Notes under the pieces: model-generated
Told to the model about the DNA's origin: nothing
Seen by the model: the letters and a program-made list of their open reading frames with translations, nothing else
Databases searched by the model: none
Position numbers and translations under genes: made by a program
Assembly (NCBI GenBank): GCA_020831765.1
Contig: JAFIFY010000117.1
Coordinates: 1 to 38,588, forward strand
DNA length: 38,588 nt
Origin: Phycisphaeraceae bacterium
Lineage (GTDB): Bacteria; Planctomycetota; Phycisphaerae; Phycisphaerales; Phycisphaeraceae
Reading direction: 5' to 3'
Part shown: piece after piece, positions 36,506-38,588 of the stretch
Layout: every line of letters starts with the position of its first letter
Position numbering within the stretch: position 1 is the stretch's first letter

Positions 36506-37141
36506 TCATCGTGCTCGGACGCCGCCGATCAACGTGTCGAGGTCGATCGGTTGCCCCTGACCGGTCGAGCGTCGGCGCTCGTTCTCACGCTCCACCGCAA
36601 GCTGGAGGTCCAAGGGCGAGAGGAATTCGACTCGTCCATCGGCGTACAGGACGTTGTGGCCACCCCGCGTCGACCCCCGTCCTTGGCCGAACGCGAGGAT
36701 CGAATTCGCATTCCGCGCATCCACACCCTCGAACACAAAGTACAGATTCCCGAACTTGTATGCCGGTCCACCGGGCATGTCAGGTCTGTATTCAGGCGGC
36801 TGTCCGGGTTGCCTGCCAAGGAAGAGCTCCGGGTCAATGCCGTTTGGCATGGTGGTCAATCGCCCGACATGATCCGGAAACCGGCCATGTTGAGCGTGGT
36901 AGATGCCCAGGCTCGATCCGATGAGTCGCAAATCCGCCGCCTCGGCCAATCGATTGGCCGTTGCGCGAGCCGAGCCCAGCGCCGGCAGCAAGATGCCGAT
37001 CATCAGGGCAATGACCGCCAGGAGAATCGCGCCGCCACCAATGACAATCACCACAATGATCAGAGGGTTCATGCCACTTGAACGCGGTTGCATATCCGGA
37101 CGAGGCGAACCGGGCGGAGGCGGAGGAGGCACTTGGGACAT
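36506..37141 (-). CDS. Pseudopilin-like protein with H-X9-DG-type motif (copy 1)
   Basis: A 211-residue protein. A Pro-rich cytoplasmic N-terminus (MSQVPPPPPPGSPRP) leads into one transmembrane helix (about 25-52; LIIVVIVIGGGAILLAVIALMIGILLPAL). The juxtamembrane helix LGSARATANRLAEAADLRLIGSSL is typical of type II pseudopilin or DUF1559-like planctomycete proteins. The periplasmic part includes GGPAYKFGNLYFVFEG and ends with HNVLYADGRVEFLSP, which resembles the H-X9-DG C-terminal motif. AGGAAA precedes the ATG. It is a clear paralog of the next gene upstream, 68 bp away. Function unknown. Confidence 0.85.
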   Translation of the reverse strand: MSQVPPPPPPGSPRPDMQPRSSGMNPLIIVVIVIGGGAILLAVIALMIGILLPALGSARATANRLAEAADLRLIGSSLGIYHAQHGRFPDHVGRLTTMPNGIDPELFLGRQPGQPPEYRPDMPGGPAYKFGNLYFVFEGVDARNANSILAFGQGRGSTRGGHNVLYADGRVEFLSPLDLQLAVERENERRRSTGQGQPIDLDTLIGGVRAR

Positions 37142-37209
37142 GGGGAGTTTCCTTTCGCTAAAGCCCGCCGGGTAAAGTCAGCCGGGTGAAGTCTGCGCGG
37201 CTGTTCCGT

Positions 37210-37854
37210 TCATGGTGATGGGGGACCGCCGGTGAACCTGCCGAGGTCGATCGGCTGCCCATGACCGGTCGCGCGCCGCTGCTCGTTGTCCCGCTCCACA
37301 GCGATTTGGAAGTCCGGGTCTGGCAGCCACTGCGTGCGCATATCGCCAAAGAGGACATTTCGCCCCGCACCCCGGCGTTCCGGCCCGAACGCCAGGATCG
37401 TATACACATCGTCCAGTCTCGTTCCCTTGTAGACAAAGTGGAAATCGCCGAACTTATACGCCGGGCCGCCCGGCATGTCCGCGGTGTACACCGGCGGGGG
37501 CTGATTACTGCGGGGGCTCAGAAACTGCTCCGGCTCAACCCCATGTCTGTAGCCGATCAAGCGGCCGACATGCTCGGGAAATTCACCATGCTCGTCCGCG
37601 TAGATGGCCATGGATTGTCCGATATGTCGCAGATTGGCCGCCTCGGCGATGCGCGTGGCCGTCTCGCGCGCCGACGCCAGCGCCGGAACCAGGATCGCGG
37701 CCAGAATCCCAACAACAAACAACACGAAAAAGCCGCAGGCGACCACCACGATCACAACGATCAACGTGTTCTTGTTGCCGGAGCGGGCCGGCGAACCGTG
37801 CTGTGGCTGAACTTCCGGGCCTGAGGGCGGGGGCGGAGGAGGTGCTTGGGTCAT
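37210..37854 (-). CDS. Pseudopilin-like protein (copy 2, paralog of its neighbour)
   Basis: A 214-residue protein with the same plan as the protein at 36506-37141: Pro-rich start, one TM helix (about 27-55; LIVVIVVVACGFFVLFVVGILAAILVPAL), then ASARETATRIAEAANLRHIGQSMAIY. The shared strings DMPGGPAYKFG, FPEHVGRL / FPDHVGRL and AVERxNExRR near the C-terminus show that the two arose by tandem duplication. Here the C-terminal motif has decayed to RNVLFGDMRTQWLP, lacking the His and the DG. ATG 37854 was chosen over an upstream in-frame start because it matches the start of the paralog (MTQAPPPPPP against MSQVPPPPPP). Confidence 0.85.
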   Translation of the reverse strand: MTQAPPPPPPSGPEVQPQHGSPARSGNKNTLIVVIVVVACGFFVLFVVGILAAILVPALASARETATRIAEAANLRHIGQSMAIYADEHGEFPEHVGRLIGYRHGVEPEQFLSPRSNQPPPVYTADMPGGPAYKFGDFHFVYKGTRLDDVYTILAFGPERRGAGRNVLFGDMRTQWLPDPDFQIAVERDNEQRRATGHGQPIDLGRFTGGPPSP

Positions 37855-37999
37855 GAATGTTCCCCTGTCTTTGGAGCCATTGAGGATAAAGCACCGGTCC
37901 ACCGGCGATCAACGTTCAACCCCGAGCCGATACCCATACGATTATCGCGGCAAGGCGGGCCATGCGTCAAGGCCGCCAACAACACGACGCGGTGGATGA

Positions 38000-38263
38000 T
38001 TGGCTAAACTGGATCAGGTTCGTCCCGCCCGGGAGTTCACTTCCACGGGGATCTTCGCACGGGAGCGATTCAATTGGGTCAATATCGGCGAAAAGGTGAG
38101 CCTGATCCGGTCTGTGGCGGAGCTGCTGCGGGGGCCGTACGAGATCAATTTCAACCGATACTTCCACACGCACACGCCGCCCCATCCCCTGGAGAAGATC
38201 GAAGCGGACCACAAGCGGATCGAAGCCGAAATCGCCGGAATGCTCGCGGAGGTGACTGAATGA
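38000..38263 (+). pseudogene. Internally deleted type I restriction methyltransferase gene (hsdM remnant)
   Basis: An 87-codon frame (TTG start) made of the two ends of an HsdM-type N6-adenine methyltransferase. Residues about 26-47 (NIGEKVSLIRSVAELLRGPY) match the N-terminal helical bundle of HsdM. Residues about 47-87 (YEINFNRYFHTHTPPHPLEKIEAD, then IEAEIAGMLAEVTE) match its extreme C-terminus. The roughly 400-450 residues normally between them, including the methyltransferase motifs NPPF/Y and the SAM-binding region, are missing. The reading frame is preserved across the join. No methyltransferase activity is possible. It begins 145 bp from the divergent pseudopilin gene. Confidence 0.75.
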
Positions 38264-38469
38264 GCAGCTTGGCAACCTCCAATAAGACCAAACGATCACG
38301 CGGACGAACCAAGGGCGTCTTCTGCCTGGAGGGTAATTGGTGGGGAACTTTGGAACGCCCCTCATCACTCCGGCCTATTCTTGATCTGGTTCAACAGTCC
38401 GAGCAGGGACGGTTACCCTTTATCCACCACCGGTTGAGCTATTGTCAAATCCTGTGGATGACTCCTTGA
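38260..38469 (+). pseudogene. Truncated gene of unknown function, interrupted by an IS end
   Basis: A 69-codon frame whose ATG overlaps the stop of the hsdM remnant in ATGA fashion, so the two were one operon. The N-terminus is basic (TSNKTKRSRGRTKG) and then reads GVFCLEGNWWGTLERPSSLR and GRLPFIHHR, which resembles an uncharacterised family of longer proteins often seen in accessory regions; I cannot name it with certainty. The last 11 residues (LSYCQILWMTP) do not continue that pattern and are encoded by what appears to be the terminal repeat of the adjacent IS element. The gene is therefore probably cut off near 38435. Confidence 0.55.
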
Positions 38470-38588
38470 TCAGGCGGCCTGTTTCTTCTCGCCGTCGATG
38501 AACGTCACCTTGGCGATCACATCCTGAATCAACTCGTATTGCCTGAGCCTTCGCCAGCGTTTCTCGGCTGACTCGCAGAGCTTGAAGA
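38436..38588 (-). mobile_element. End of an IS256-family insertion sequence (partial)
   Basis: The right edge of the window enters an insertion sequence whose transposase points leftwards. The likely IS boundary is near 38436, where the neighbouring frame loses its own character. The candidate terminal repeat starts GAGCTATTGTCAAATCCTGT. The matching repeat at the other end is outside the window, so the boundary is inferred. Confidence 0.5.
38470..38588 (-). CDS. IS256-family transposase, C-terminal 38 residues
   Basis: A partial gene whose stop codon (TGA, plus-strand tca at 38470-38472) is in the window and whose start lies beyond the right edge. The readable C-terminus is FKLCESAEKRWRRLRQYELI, then QDVIAKVTFIDGEKKQAA. 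The pattern of aromatic/basic WRRL, then a short spacer to VI..V.F.DG near the end, is that of IS256-type (Transposase_mut) DDE transposases. The gene length cannot be judged. Its tail lies about 34 bp inside the presumed IS end. Confidence 0.75.
   Translation of the reverse strand, partial: FKLCESAEKRWRRLRQYELIQDVIAKVTFIDGEKKQAA

Overview
The window is a GC-rich bacterial chromosome segment. It looks like Planctomycetota, probably a Phycisphaerae-like lineage. That assignment is an inference from gene content: a MoxR/DUF58/BatA-type VWA cluster, PQQ-propeller and TPR giants, an NPCBM protein, an H-X9-DG pseudopilin-like pair, a Tat-exported FG-GAP protein, and an AtpE with its own signal peptide. 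No rRNA, tRNA or CRISPR array was seen.

Left part (1-24489, all on the minus strand). One very long co-directional gene train reads from moxR at 24489 down to the window edge. The order of transcription is: MoxR AAA+ ATPase, DUF58 protein, BatA-like VWA membrane protein, a 1581-residue TPR/PQQ-propeller protein, a second VWA membrane protein, a DUF4175-like membrane protein, a coiled-coil protein with Gly/Gln/Glu repeats, a helical-repeat protein with a GQ tract, an NPCBM-domain protein, three trypsin-like (HtrA-type) proteins in tandem, and the start of a further secreted protein. Most gaps are 0-60 bp and several genes overlap or abut. The HtrA trio is the standout. The first-transcribed member keeps the His-Asp-Ser triad. 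The second has lost Asp and Ser. The third has lost all three residues. A MoxR-VWA assembly machine coupled to one live and two dead periplasmic proteases is the best candidate here for an undescribed system.

Middle part (24490-32535, plus strand). A 324-bp divergent intergenic region separates moxR from the F-type ATP synthase genes atpI-like, atpB, atpE, atpF, atpH and atpA. The cluster stops after the alpha subunit. The gamma, beta and epsilon genes (atpG, atpD, atpC) that normally follow are absent, and citrate synthase (gltA) begins 154 bp downstream. A Tat-signal FG-GAP repeat protein follows.

Right part (32582-38588). On the minus strand are a PgpH-type 7TM-HD c-di-AMP phosphodiesterase and phoH, whose leader carries a 14-bp tandem repeat. 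Upstream of these lies a tandem pair of pseudopilin-like proteins. The last 600 bp looks like a decayed accessory island: an internally deleted type I methyltransferase gene (hsdM), a truncated gene of unknown function, and the 3' end of an IS256-family transposase running off the window.

Starts were chosen from visible Shine-Dalgarno sequences, so several differ from the longest open frame. Functional calls come from reading motifs, not from database searches.
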